Assembly (NCBI GenBank): GCA_963575745.1 | Contig: CAUYUJ010000723.1 | Coordinates: forward strand, 40,001-104,000 | Reading direction: 5' to 3' | Origin: Prorocentrum cordatum | Taxonomy: Eukaryota; Sar; Dinophyceae; Prorocentrales; Prorocentraceae | DNA length: 64,000 bases | Shown: piece by piece, positions 30,080 through 40,890 of the stretch | Layout: each line of letters opens with the position of its first letter | Numbering within the stretch: position 1 is the stretch's first letter | Notes under the pieces: generated by a model | Told to the model about the DNA's origin: nothing | Databases searched by the model: none | The model's input: the letters and a program-made list of their open reading frames with translations, nothing else | Program-made: the position numbers and the translations under genes

Positions 30080-30375
30080 CTAGTTGATGATCACGATGTA
30101 CGGCACAGGGGCATTCACGGCGCCGTCCTCGACGTCCGCCTCTGCCTTCCGGGCCTTCGCGTCGGGAACACCGACGCAGCACTCGTAGACGCAGCCGAAC
30201 GTCAGGATGACGACCCCGAGGAAGAACCAGAGCCAGCACAGGTCGAAGTACCACTCCCACGCGAACCAATTCAGGAAGACGGGAAGGTGAACACGCCCGC
30301 GGCGAGAATTACAAATATGCCCAACAAGATGCCAGACATGCCATAGTCGCAGTGGCAGTTGATGGGGCACGCCAT
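30080..30375 (-). pseudogene. Small membrane protein, frameshifted (B block 1)
   Basis: ATG at 30375, with the same 4-base deletion near 30283 as the copy at 5008-5303, so the lesion predates the A/B duplication. The reading in two frames gives ACPINCHCDYGMSG, then FLNWFAWEWYFDLCWLWFFLG. The tail ends IVIIN instead of IMINN, and a Gly-Ala change (CCVGVPD) distinguishes it from the A copy. Confidence 0.75.
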
Positions 30376-30452
30376 GCTCGCCTCATGCGGCCGCGCCCAG
30401 TGCTGAAGCGCGCGGGGAGCACGAACCCAAAAGTCGGAGCTGTCGAACCACG

Positions 30453-30489
30453 CTTGAGCCAAAATGGCTTGAGCCAAAATGGCTACGGA
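30453..30489 (-). other. Tandem DinoSL relics, perfect copy (B)
   Basis: 30488-30468 matches the leader at all 21 positions and is followed by the truncated CCATTTTGGCTCAAG (30467-30453). Confidence 0.97.
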
Positions 30490-32580
30490 GGCCTCTTGGG
30501 GGCCTCTTGGGGCCTTCTGTGGGCCTCTCAGGGCGGAAAACTTGAATTTTCGGTTCGCGGTCCCTCTCTCTGTTGGGCCTCTCTTGGAGCCGTCTTGGGG
30601 CTCTTTTGGGCCGTCTCGGGCGCCTCTTGGGCCGTCTTGGGCCTCTCTTGGGCCGTCTTGGGCCCTCTTGGGGTCCTCTTGGGCGGTCTTGGGGCAGTCT
30701 TGGAGGCCTCTTGGGCCGTCTTGGAGCGTCGGGAGGCCGAAATGGCGCGAAGGCGAAAATCTGTCAAAAACCAATGTAACATGAACGACGTTGGCCTTGT
30801 GGGGCTCTCTTGGGCGGCTTCTTGGAAGCCAAGTGGGCGTGACTTGCGAGAAAAAAAAACGAACAGCAAAAAGAGGATGCCTACAGCGCGCATGACGTTG
30901 GTTCCCGCGTTGTCCGTTTGACGCTGTGAGGGTTTGTCGAGGCGCGTCCAGCCGTCCCGGGGTCTTGTTGGGGCAGTGCCAATGCTCTCTCGGGCGTTTC
31001 TGGGGGCTTGCTGAAAGCCTCTCGAGGCCTCTTGGGGCCTCCTGGGGGCCTGTTGGGGGTCTCCTGGGGACCTCTTGGGCTCCTGGGGGGCTCTTTGGGC
31101 GGGGAGCTCGAAATGTCAGTCCCCGCACCCGGCGGCCACACGTGGAACACATCGTGGCGTCAACGGCCAACATTATTCTAAGATGCTCGCTGCCGTGCGC
31201 AGCAATCAAAATCAAATAAAGGCCTGGGGAGGGCCAGAGGCCGCTGGCCAACGACCAGCATTCCTGTGAGATGTGCACTGACAAGCGAAGAATTGAAGTA
31301 CACATGTGTAATTGGAAGAGCATACAAAGTGGTGGTCGTCAACTGCGGGACAGCCCCTCCCGGCCACGCGTGGGCCACATCGTGGCGCCAACGACCACCG
31401 TTTTTCTTAGATGCCCACTGCCGTGCGAATCTTTCAAAATCCGCCCACTCCAACTTGGGGGGGGGAATGCGTGTGAGACATTTGGCTGTGCCCCTCAAGT
31501 CTTCCCGATCCACTGGGGCCCAAAATGACGTTTTGAGGGGGGCCTTCCCCGGGCCTATGACTTCGTGAACGCTTTACCTGGAGCCTCGGGAGCCTTAAAA
31601 GAACTCGAAAACAGCCCAGGAGGGCTCACACACAGCGCCAAAATAATTCGATCGGGCTTTAAAATGACCCGGGGTAATCCCACGACGGTCCGATATGGGT
31701 GCGCGATGACCCACGCGGCCCCCAAGACGGCCCAAGAGGGCTCCTAGATGGCCGCCGAAAGAGCCAGAAGAGTCCACCATGTTCTGAGTCCTATAGGAAA
31801 CGTACATGTTTCGCTCACTCGTTTTTTTCGTCATGCAAGCGTCCAAGACGGCCCAAGGGACCGCCAAGAGCATTCCAATACGGCCCGTCAGGCCCCTAAG
31901 TTGGCCCGAAGACGGCCCAAGAGGGCTCCAAAGCAGGCCTAGGCGCCTGCCAGTTGGCCCGAGAGATCCCCAAGAGGGCCCCCAGCCTCAAGAGGGAGAA
32001 CACATAAGATGGCCCCAATTGGCAAGAGGCCTCGAAGAATCCCAAGCTGCCACGGAGAAGCTCCCCAAATTATGCTATCGGAATTCCCCAAAGCAAAATT
32101 TGATTGACTCGCGGGCTTACGGAAAACACCTTCGCCGTCCTCGCTCTGGTCGGGCCTCCCTGGAGGAGGGGAAGGGGCACGAATCCTGACCAATAACATG
32201 GTATGCCTCATGCCGATTGCCTCCCCGCTCTGGCTGAGCCTCCTTGGAGGGGTGGGAGAGGCGCGAAACCTAGGACATACCATGATACGCAAATGCCCTC
32301 GTCGCTCAGTCGGGGCCTCCCTGAAGACGGGAAACGGGAGGAAGACCTCGACAGAGGGGCGCATTATGGGCCCGAATGCATCTGAGCCCGAAGTCAGTGC
32401 ACAGTTTCGATTCCAGTCCAACGAAAGGGACTTCCTAAAGAACCAGGGGGACAAGAGATCAAAATCAACTCCCTGTCTTCGCTCCTCCTCCTCCTCCTTT
32501 TCCTCCTCCTTCCTTTTGGTCCTCATCCTTCTCCTCCTCGCCTTCCTCCGCCACCTTACTTCATCATAGGGCCCCTCTCT

Positions 32581-32686
32581 ACCTATCGTCGTCGTCTTCG
32601 TCGTCCTCGTCGGCGTCGTCTCCAGCACCTGCCTCTCTCGCCTTGTGCCAGCGGGGCATATTGATGTACGCAGTTTTGACTCCGGC

Positions 32687-32717
<31 letters not shown>

Positions 32718-33215
32718 GGCGTTTTCGTCCTCGTCGTCGTCGTGGACGTCGGCGAGGCGGCCAGAGACAAAACTGTGTACAGCAATGTGCCCCGCTGGCA
32801 CATGGCGAGAGAGGCAGGTGCCGGAGACGACGCCGACGAGGACGACGAAGACGACGACGATCCGCGACGATTGATGTACACAGTTTTGACTCCGGCCGTC
32901 GTCGTCGTCGTCGTCGTCGTGGTCGTTGGCGTCTTCGTCGTCGCCGTCGTCGTCGTCGTCGTGGGCGTCGGCGAGGCGGCCAGAGTCAAAACTGTGTGCA
33001 TCAATTTGCTCCGCTGGCACAGGGCAAGACAGTCAGGTGCCGACGACGTCGACGACGAGGACGACGAAGACGACGACGACCAGCGACGATTGATGTACAC
33101 AGTTTTGACTCCGCCTGTCGTCGTCGTCGTCGTTGGTGTTTTCGTCGTCGTCGTCGTGGACGTCGGCGAAGCGGCCGGAGTCAAAACTGTGTACATCAAT
33201 TTGCCTTGCTGGCAC
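32581..33215. repeat. (GTC)n inverted-repeat hairpin array, B block 2
   Basis: This is the counterpart of 10413-11070 with a shorter first loop, in which one GTC has become ATC (near 32690). The three hairpins and the outer complementary arms are retained. Confidence 0.88.
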
Positions 33216-33881
33216 AGGGCGAGAGAGGCAGGTTTGGGGACCCGTGGGCGTCTTGGGGACCTCTAGGGGCTCACGTGGGTCTCCCCAAGGCAACCAGGGA
33301 GGGCCAGGTAGGGCTTCAACAAGGCACCAAGGGCGCCCCAAGACCGGTCCCAAGGGGAGAGGTCGTGGCCAAACTCCGTCTGACGGAGTTTGTCGACGCA
33401 CGTACTCGCAAGGTGCGCTGTGTGGTAGGCTGTCTGGTAGGGTAGCCTACTGTATGGCCAAAGTGGCCTATTCCTTAGGTATCTCATAGACTCCTGGACA
33501 GGGAAAGCGTCCGACGAAGAAAGCTGTGTAATCGTGGTTGGCCTCTCGGGGGCTTCTGGGAAGCTGTGTTGAAGCGTTTCGGGAGCAGCTTTGGGGCCTC
33601 ATTTGGGCCTCTTGGGGGCCTCTTGGGGGCCTCTTGGGGTTTCTAGGGGGCCTCTGGGGCGCTTGTTGAGGCCTCTTGGGTTTTTTTTTTTCCTCCCCCC
33701 TCCGCTCTGCAGCAATATTCATGTCACCTGAGTCTGTCTCAAGATTGAACGCCCCAACTGCCATAAAGCAAGTTTGTGCGAGCGTACCCGGGGCAACGCA
33801 GATCGCAACATGTGGAGGACACACATGATGAACGGTCTACAAGCTCAACAGGCGTAGCGTCGAACTCGGGCTCAAAACTCA

Positions 33882-34181
33882 CTAGTTGTTGATCATAATG
33901 TACGGCGCAGGGGCATTCACGGCGCCGTCCTCGACGTCCGCCTCTGCCTTCCGGGCCTTCGCGTCGGGAACACCGACGCAGCACTCGTAGACGCAGCCGA
34001 ACGTCAGGATGACGACCCCGAGGCAAAACCAGAGCCAGCACAGGTCGAAGTACCATTCCCACGCGAACCAATTCAGGAAGACGGGAAAGAAGGTGAACAC
34101 GCCCGCGGCGGGAATTATAAATATGCCCAACAAGATGCCAGACATGCCATAGTCGCAGTGGCAGCTGATGGGGCACGCCAC
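33882..34181 (-). CDS. Small membrane protein, frame intact (B block 2)
   Basis: Counterpart of 11723-12022, about 100 residues with two hydrophobic stretches (GILLGIFIIPAAGVF and LCWLWFCLGVVILTF) and IMINN at the end. The start codon position is GTG (34181-34179). One residue changes at the N terminus (ACPISCHC). Function is unknown and expression unproven. Confidence 0.58.
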   Translation of the reverse strand: MACPISCHCDYGMSGILLGIFIIPAAGVFTFFPVFLNWFAWEWYFDLCWLWFCLGVVILTFGCVYECCVGVPDAKARKAEADVEDGAVNAPAPYIMINN

Positions 34182-34258
34182 GCTCGCCTCAGGCGGCCGC
34201 GTCCAGTGCCGAAGCGCGAGGGGAGCACGAACCCAAAAGTCGGAGCTGTCGAGCCACG

Positions 34259-34295
34259 CTTGAACCAAAATGGCTGGAGCCAAAATGGCTACGGA
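34259..34295 (-). other. Tandem DinoSL relics, decayed (B)
   Basis: Same substitutions as at 12100-12136: CTCCAG in place of CTCAAG in the outer leader, and GGTTCAAG in the inner one. Confidence 0.93.
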
Positions 34296-36011
34296 GGCCT
34301 CTTGGGGGCTTCTTGGGGCCTTCTGCGGGCCTTTTAAGGCGGAAAGCTGAATTTTCGGTTCGTGGTCCCTCTCTTGGGCCTCTCTTGGAGCCGTCTTGGG
34401 GCTCTTTTGGGCCGTCTTGGGCGCCTCTTGGGCCGTCTTGGGCCTCTCTTGGGCCGTATTGGGGGCCTCTTGGGCGGTCTTGGGGCAGTCTTGGAAGCCT
34501 CTTGGGCCGTCTTGGAGCGTCGGGAAGCCGAAATGGCGCGAAGGCAAACATCTGTCAAAAACCTACGTAAAATGAACGATTTTGGCCTTGTGGGGCTCTC
34601 TTGGGCGGCTTCTTGGAGGCCTCTTGGGGTGCATTGGCGGCCTCGTGGGCCATCTTGGACCCATCTGGGGCGTCTTTGGCCGATCTTTCGGCGACTCGAA
34701 CCCTTCTTGGACCATCTCGTGGACCATCTTGGGGCCGTCCGTGCCTCCCGGAAGCGCGCATGCAGAAATGGGGCCGCGTGGTGCCGTCTTCCGCCGTCTT
34801 CTGCAGGCGTTCCGCCCGTCGCCGGGGCCATGTCCCGGGGGGTCCCCCCCCCAGACCCCCCCAGGGGGATACTAAACGGGAGCCCCTTCCGCCAGGTCGG
34901 GGAAAAACCTGATATTGCCACGAACCCCGACCTTGGAGTACAAGTGGGCATGACTTGCGAGAAAACAGAACAGCAAAGAAGAGGATGCCTACAGCGCGCA
35001 TGACGTTGGTTCCCGCGTTGTCCGTTTGACGCTGTGAAGGTTTGTGGAGGCGCCTCCAGCCGTTCCGGGGTCTTGTTGGGGCAGTCCCAGTGCTCTCTTG
35101 GGCGTTTCTGGGGGGTTGCTGGAGGCCTCTCGAGGCCTCTTGGGGCCTCTTGAGGGCCTGCTGGGGGTCTCCTGGGGACCTCTTGGACTCCTGGGGGGCT
35201 CTTTGGGCGGGGAGCTCGACATGTCAGCCCCCGCACCCGGCGGCCATACGTGGAACACATCGTGGCGTCAACGGCCAACATTATTCTAAAATGCTCGCTG
35301 CCGTGCGCAGCAATCAAAACCAATTAAAGGCCTGGGGAGGGCCAGAGGCCGCTGGCCAACGACCACCATTCCTGTGAGATGTGCACTGACCAGCGAAGAA
35401 TTGAAGTACACATGTGTAATTGGAGTGGAGCATACAAAATGATGGTCGTCAACTGCGGGACAGCCCCTCCCGGCCATACGTGGGCCACATCGTGGCGCCA
35501 ACGACCACCGTTTTTCTTAGATGCCCACTGCCGTGCGAATCTTTCAAAATCCGCCCACTCCCACTTGGGGGGGGGAATGCGTGTGAGACATTTGGCTGTG
35601 CCCCTCAAGTCTTCCCGATCCACTGGGGCCCAAAATGACGTTTTGAGGGGGGCCTTCCCCGGGCCTATGGCTTCGCGAACGCTTGACCTGGAGCCTCGGG
35701 AGCTTGAAAAGAGCTCGAAGCAGCCCAGGAGGGCTCACACAGAGCGCCAAGATAATTCGATAGGGCTTTAAACTGACCCAAGGTAATCCCACGACGGTCC
35801 GACATGGGTGCGCGGTGACCAACGCGGCCCCCAAGACGGCCCAAGAGTGCTCCTAGATGGCCGCCGAGAGAGCCAGAAGAGTCGACCATGTTCTGAGTCC
35901 TATAGGAAACGTACCTGTTTCGCTCACTCGCTTTTTTCGTCATGCAAGCGTCCAAGACGGCCCAAGGGACCGCCAAGAGCATTCCAATACGGCCAAGAGG
36001 CTTCCTGAGGA

Positions 36012-36559
36012 CTCTCACACTCTCTCTACAGAGCCACGAGGGGCTTCAAAAACTTCTCTGCGAGGCCCTCCGAGAGACCGCACTTCAAAAAGAAGCTGCC
36101 CCGAGTCCGCGGCCTTCCTGAGGCCTTCCTTCGGATCCCCCTTCAGTGTCGGCACGCCCCTCATACGGTTCGTGGCCCAATAGGGAGCGCCCCATCTTTC
36201 GTCCCACCTGCCCTGCGGTACTCGCACTTGCATATGGGTGGGTCTTTCGTCAGGCAAATTATTTCCTTTTCGCTTTTGTGCAATATTGGAGGCCCTTGCT
36301 TCCGAGATTCCATCCCCTCACACTTTCCCTCGCTTCCGAGCGTCGATGGATGGACCGCTGTAAGGCCAACTTGCTGCGAACTTGCGCAAACAAAGACTTG
36401 CGACTTGCGACCTTTGCGACTTCTGTCGTTCAACGATTTTTCTGCCTAACTCGAGTTTTCGTTGGCTTCCCAGATTCCATAGAAAAGTGCCATTTCGGCT
36501 TGGATCGGCAATTTCACCCAGTGGGGCCAACTACAATGGTCCATCGGCCTAATTAACCT
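36012..36559. other. Spacer with minisatellite remnant, B
   Basis: Counterpart of 13851-14398, with the TTCGTGGCCCAATAGGGAG and GCATATGGGTGGGTC remnants. No gene was seen. Confidence 0.6.
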
Positions 36560-36711
36560 GGGACCTCCACCCCGGGCCCGGGACGTCAAACAACGGCCCA
36601 TGGCGAGAAACGGGGCCGTGGAAGAAAGGCCCAGACCTCCCGGGGCACATGCTGTGGAACAGAATCACGACGTCGCAAATTTGTCCCCCTTACCTTCCTC
36701 ACTCTCGTCCC

Positions 36712-36801
36712 TCCTTCCTCCTCCTCCTCCTCCTCCTCCTCCTCCTCCTCCTCCTCCCCCTCCTCCCCCTCCTCCTCCTCCCCCTCCCCCTCCTCCTCCT
36801 C
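36712..36801. repeat. (CTC)n pyrimidine tract, VWD-like unit B1
   Basis: CTC-rich tract 3' of gene B1, equal in design to 14551-14639. Confidence 0.95.
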
Positions 36802-37047
36802 AGCCACATTACCCGTCCCCTCTGCCTTCCCCCCTGGGCGCACCGCCGAGAGGACCGGCAACGTGTTTCGGGCTGACCAGCTACAAACAGGCGATGTCAC
36901 AGTTGTCGCGAACATCCTTCTCGGGGGGGCAGCTCAAAAGGGACAGGAGCATGTACCAGAGCAAATCCTAGCATGTACCAATGCAACAGGGAGCAGGGAA
37001 CGATGGGCCCTGCAATTGACACAAAACACGGGGCACTCAGAAGGAGC

Positions 37048-38232
37048 CTACGGCAGGCTCGCAATAGCCTCGGAGACGGCCGTGGAGTCGGTGTTCCAAG
37101 TCGTTCCCTTCGCCAACGAGACAGCCTTGCGGCAATTCTCGGCAGGCTGCGCAGCATCGGTGTGGTCGTCTTCTCCCAACAGTCCACCAACAACAGCATC
37201 CACATGTCCCAGATGCTTCACATACAAGTTCAAGTACTTGATGCCCTGGTTCGTGCGGCCGTGTACGACTTTGAGCTCCACAGGGCCGATCTTTGTCCAG
37301 CTCAGCGACTCGTCGCGCACTCCCTCGGCGGTGAAGATGAACCCGCCGGCCCTCGCCTTGTTGGCCCACGCCCCTGTGATGTTGAGCGTCAGGAAATATA
37401 GGTCTCCGCAGAGTGCGCCCATCTGGCGCGCATCTGCCACCACGGTGAGCATCGCGGCCTCGGCGGGCTTTCCACGTGGGATCTGGATCAGCACGGCCTT
37501 GCCAGGCCTCATCAAGTCGAACCGCTCACCGTGGATGTTCTGCAAATGCGGGTCCCCCGTCGCGCTGGCGGAGGCGCCAGGCGGCGCTGGCGTCGGAGCT
37601 GGTGTAGGAGATGGCGTCGGCGCTGGCGTCGGAGCTGGTGTAGGTGGTGGCGTCGGCGCTGGCGTAGGCGCCAACGTCCCCACACGACTCAGATCCCAAC
37701 TAAGAGCCCCGCTCGGGTAACTCACCCGGATTACATTTTCACTGACGGTCTGAATGATGTGATCGTAACTGGTACCGTCTGCTTTCGTTTCACGCAAGCT
37801 CCACGATGTGCCGTCTACCTGCAACAGAGTATACGTGGACGTGGACCAGACTGGCCCTGCTGGGTTGATAGGGCGCCATGTCGTCGGAGTGATCTCAATC
37901 TCTACTCCGCCGTAAAAATTGCTGTTCTGCCAGAGACCAATCCACTCGTCTGGTGCTGCTGCTGCCCTCCGCCCACGCCCGGTGGGAGCAGGGCGCGGGG
38001 CCGCGTCCGCCTCGGCGCGGGGGCCCGGGGCTCTGGGAGCCTCCTGTCGGGGCGCGGCGCTCGTGTCGAGCTGCATGAGCATGGCGTCCACCACGGCACT
38101 CGTGACCATCATGGCGGTCGCGCCCTCGCAACCCTGAGTGTCAACCTCCGACGCGGCGGTCGAGCCGAAGACGCCGTGCGCGAGGAGCAGGATCCACAGG
38201 GACGAACGGGTGAGCGTCTTCTGGGCGATCAT
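37048..38232 (-). CDS. Secreted VWD-like protein B1
   Basis: 394 residues from ATG 38232, intact. Signal peptide, EWIGLWQNSNFYGG part, PTPAPTP linker and TGDPHLQNIHGERFDLMRP domain are present. It lacks four residues near the C terminus exactly as A3 does. It shares RETKADGTS with A2, and has A1-like sequence (FYGGVEIE) toward its 5' half. It is therefore a mosaic of variants seen in different units of array A. The 20-bp repeat lies at 36836-36855 and 38351-38370. Confidence 0.85.
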   Translation of the reverse strand: MIAQKTLTRSSLWILLLAHGVFGSTAASEVDTQGCEGATAMMVTSAVVDAMLMQLDTSAAPRQEAPRAPGPRAEADAAPRPAPTGRGRRAAAAPDEWIGLWQNSNFYGGVEIEITPTTWRPINPAGPVWSTSTYTLLQVDGTSWSLRETKADGTSYDHIIQTVSENVIRVSYPSGALSWDLSRVGTLAPTPAPTPPPTPAPTPAPTPSPTPAPTPAPPGASASATGDPHLQNIHGERFDLMRPGKAVLIQIPRGKPAEAAMLTVVADARQMGALCGDLYFLTLNITGAWANKARAGGFIFTAEGVRDESLSWTKIGPVELKVVHGRTNQGIKYLNLYVKHLGHVDAVVGGLLGEDDHTDAAQPAENCRKAVSLAKGTTWNTDSTAVSEAIASLP

Positions 38233-38296
38233 CGCGTGCGCGTCGAGGGGAGGTTCGGTGATGCGTGTGCGTATTCCTCTGGCCAAGCGAAACTCG

Positions 38297-38350
38297 TCCG
38301 AGCCAGAGTGGCTCGAGCAAGAATATCTCTTGCGCCAAAACGGCTACGGA
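38297..38350 (-). other. DinoSL relics upstream of gene B1
   Basis: 38349-38329 on the minus strand is the 19-of-21 leader match, with T at 38350. Two weaker leader-like stretches follow downstream as in A1. The 20-bp direct repeat starts at 38351. Confidence 0.9.
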
Positions 38351-38740
38351 GGGCGCACCGCCGAGAGGACATTGGTGAGCGAGTCGGCAGGCGCCGGCGG
38401 CGCGTGCCCTCAAAGAGTGGGCGGCGCCCCACGCTCGCGGGAGTCGCCTGCGAGATCTTCAGCGTGGCCCCGTGGCCAGATTCACGGGCACTCGTGCCAG
38501 TTGGAACAAGCCCGCCTCCCCCCCCTGGCGCGGAGAGATTCACGGCGGGGGGGGGGGCTTTCCGACCGTTTTCGATCCCCCTGGGACCTCCACCCCGGGC
38601 CCGGGACGTCAAACAACGGCCCATGGCGAGAAACGGGGCCGTGGAAGAAAGGCCCAGACCTCCCGGGGCACATGCAGTGGAACAGAATCACGATGTCGCA
38701 AATCTGTCCCCCTTACCTTCCTCACTCTCGTCCCTCCTTC

Positions 38741-38842
38741 CTCCTCCTCCTCCTCCTCCTCCTCCTCCTCCTCCTCCTCCTCCTCCTCCTCCTCCTCCCC
38801 CTCCTCCCCCTCCTCCTCCTCCCTCTCCCCCTCCTCCTCCTC
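38741..38842. repeat. (CTC)n pyrimidine tract, VWD-like unit B2
   Basis: CTC tract with the same CTCTCC interruption as 16593-16692, lying between genes B2 and B1. Confidence 0.95.
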
Positions 38843-39088
38843 AGCCACATTACCCGTCCCCTCTGCCTTCCCCCCTGGGCGCACCGCCGAGAGGACCGGC
38901 AACGTGTTTCGGGCTGACCAGCTACAAAAAGGCGATGTCACAGTTGTCGCGAACATCCTTCTCGGGGGGGCAGCTCAAAAGGGACAGGAGCATGTACCAG
39001 AGCAAATCCTAGCATGTACCAATGCAACAGGGAGCAGGGAACGATGAGCCCTGCAATTGACACAAAACACGGGGCACTCAGAAGGAGC

Positions 39089-40285
39089 CTACGGCAGGCT
39101 CGCAATAGCCTCGGAGACGGCCGTGGCACTCGCCGTGGAGTCGGTGTTCCAAGTCGTTCCCTTCGCCAACGAGACAACCTTGCGGCAGTTCTCGGCAGGC
39201 TGCGCAGCATCGGTGTGGTCGTCTTCTCCCAACAGTCCACCAACAACAGCATCCACATGTCCCAGATGCTTCACATACAAGTTCAAGTACTTGATGCCCT
39301 GGTTCGTGCGGCCGTGTACGACTTTGAGCTCCACAGGGCCGATCTTCGTCCAGCTCAGCGACTCGTCGCGCACTCCCTCGGCGGTGAAGATGAACCCGCC
39401 GGCCCTCGCCTTGTTGGCCCACGCCCCTGTGATGTTGAGCGTCAGGAAATATAGGTCTCCGCAGAGTGCGCCCATCTGGCGCGCATCTGCCACCACGGTG
39501 AGCATCGCGGCCTCGGCGGGCTTTCCACGTGGGATCTGGATCAGCACGGCCTTGCCAGGCCTCATCAAGTCGAACCGCTCACCGTGGATGTTCTGCAAAT
39601 GCGGGTCCCCCGTCGCGCTGGCGGAGGCGCCAGCCGGCGCTGGCGTCGGAGCTGGTGTAGGAGATGGCGTCGGCGCTGGCGTCGGAGCTGGTGTAGGTGG
39701 TGGCGTCGGCGCTGGCGTAGGCGCCAACGTCCCCACACGACTCAGATCCCAACTAACAGCCCCGCTCGGGTAACTCACCCGGATTACATTTTCACTGACG
39801 GTCTGAATGATGTGATCGTAACTGGTACCGTCTGCTACCGTTTCACGCAAGCTCCACGATGTGCCGTCTACCTGCAACAGAGTATACGTGGACGTGGACC
39901 AGACTGGCCCTGCTGGGTTGATAGGGCGCCATGTCGTCGGAGTGATCTCAATCTCTACTCCGCCGTAAAAATTGCTGTTCTGCCAGAGACCAATCCACTC
40001 GTCTGGTGCTGCTGCTGCCCTCCGCCCACGCCCGGTGGGAGCAGGGCGCGGGGCCGCGTCCGCCTCGGCGCGGGGGCCCGGGGCTCTGGGAGCCTCCTGT
40101 CGGGGCGCGGCGCTCGTGTCGAGCTGCAGGAGCATGGCGTCCACCACGGCACTCGTGACCATCATGGCGGTCGCGCCCTCGCAACCCTGAGTGTCAACCT
40201 CCGACGCGGCGGTCGAGCCGAAGACGCCGTGCGCGAGGAGCAGGATCCACAGGGACGAACGGGTGAGCGTCTTCTGGGCGATCAT
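39089..40285 (-). CDS. Secreted VWD-like protein B2
   Basis: 398 residues from ATG 40285, intact. It carries the A1-type residues PAPAGAS and NCRKVVS and has the full DSTASATAVSEA end. RETVADGTS and the GAVSWDLS variant match A3. The 20-bp repeat flanks it at 38877-38896 and 40404-40423. Domain reading and inferred secretion are as for A1. Confidence 0.85.
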   Translation of the reverse strand: MIAQKTLTRSSLWILLLAHGVFGSTAASEVDTQGCEGATAMMVTSAVVDAMLLQLDTSAAPRQEAPRAPGPRAEADAAPRPAPTGRGRRAAAAPDEWIGLWQNSNFYGGVEIEITPTTWRPINPAGPVWSTSTYTLLQVDGTSWSLRETVADGTSYDHIIQTVSENVIRVSYPSGAVSWDLSRVGTLAPTPAPTPPPTPAPTPAPTPSPTPAPTPAPAGASASATGDPHLQNIHGERFDLMRPGKAVLIQIPRGKPAEAAMLTVVADARQMGALCGDLYFLTLNITGAWANKARAGGFIFTAEGVRDESLSWTKIGPVELKVVHGRTNQGIKYLNLYVKHLGHVDAVVGGLLGEDDHTDAAQPAENCRKVVSLAKGTTWNTDSTASATAVSEAIASLP

Positions 40286-40349
40286 CGCGTGCGCGTCGAG
40301 GGGAGGTTCGGTGATGCGTGTGCGTATTCCTCTGGCCAAGCGAAACTCG

Positions 40350-40403
40350 TCCCAGCCAGAGTGGCTCGAGCAAGAATATCTCTTGCGCCAAAACGGCTAC
40401 GGA
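40350..40403 (-). other. DinoSL relics upstream of gene B2
   Basis: 40402-40382 on the minus strand is the 19-of-21 leader match. The weaker inner relic carries one further change (CTGGCTGGGACG). Confidence 0.88.
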
Positions 40404-40636
40404 GGGCGCACCGCCGAGAGGACATTGGTGAGCGAGTCGGCAGGCGCCGGCGGCGCGTGCCCTCAAAGAGTGGGCGGCGCCCCACGCTCGCGGGAGTCGC
40501 CTGCGAGATCTTCAGCGTGGCCCCGTGGCCAGATTCACGGGCACTCGTGCCAGTTGGAACAAGCCCGCCTCCCCCCCCTGGCGCGGAGAGATTCACGGCG
40601 GGGGGGGGGGGGCTTTCGGACTGTTTTCGATCCCCC

Positions 40637-40890
40637 TGGGACCTCCACCCCGGGCCCGGGACGTCAAACAACGGCCCATGGCGAGAAACGGGGCCGTGGA
40701 AGAAAGGCCCAGACCTGCCGGGGCACATGCTGTGGAACAGAATCACGACGTCGCAAATCTGTCCCCCTTACGTTCCTCACTCTCGTCCCTCCTTCCTCCT
40801 CCTCCTCCTCCTCCTCCTCCTCCTCCTCCCCCTCCTCCTCCCCCTCCTCCTCCTCCTCCTCCTCCCGCTGCTACTGCTGCTGCTTCCCGT
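40637..40890. repeat. Start of a third VWD-like unit in B, with empty LINE site
   Basis: The unit's GGGACCTCCACCCCGGGCCC start and its CTC tract (40795-40866) are followed by one copy of TCCCGCTGCTACTG (40862-40875) and CTGCTGCTTCCCGTCCTCC. This corresponds to the A3 sequence with the LINE removed. Homology ends here and no gene follows. Confidence 0.88.

Larger units (their letters stand above)
29879..30489 (-). mobile_element. Processed retrocopy of a trans-spliced mRNA, B block 1
   Basis: Counterpart of 4808-5417, with an A-rich 3' tail on the minus strand (29889-29879) and AGGCCTCTTGGGGGC at both borders (29864-29878 and 30489-30503). Confidence 0.85.
28284..31937. repeat. Inner duplicated block 1 of copy B
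   Basis: Same content and order as 3225-6860: short GC segment, CTC tract, hairpin array, retrogene, leader relics, R block. Confidence 0.85.
33681..34295 (-). mobile_element. Processed retrocopy with poly(A) tail, B block 2
   Basis: Counterpart of 11520-12136. The tail is 11 A on the minus strand (33691-33681), two shorter than in A. Both flanks carry AGGCCTCTTGGG. Confidence 0.87.
32097..36011. repeat. Inner duplicated block 2 of copy B
   Basis: Counterpart of 7020-13850 without the 2.9-kb segment: here the shared sequence runs straight through at about 32457-32470. It represents the uninterrupted form of block 2. Confidence 0.85.
25063..40890. repeat. Copy B of the nested segmental duplication
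   Basis: This is the second copy of 1-18752. It lacks the 2.9-kb segment found at 7391-10288 of copy A, and it has two complete VWD-like units plus the start of a third. Homology ends just after 40890, where B continues into unrelated sequence. The matching point in A is occupied by a LINE insertion followed by the rest of a third unit. Small indels in G, C and CTC runs are the commonest differences. Confidence 0.95.

Noticed and set aside
25063-40890. Copy B as merely the other haplotype wrongly joined to copy A
   Set aside because: Not fully excluded, but mosaic gene variants, the unique AT-rich spacer at 24190-24724 between the copies and the 2.9-kb difference favour a true tandem duplication. 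Spanning reads would settle it.
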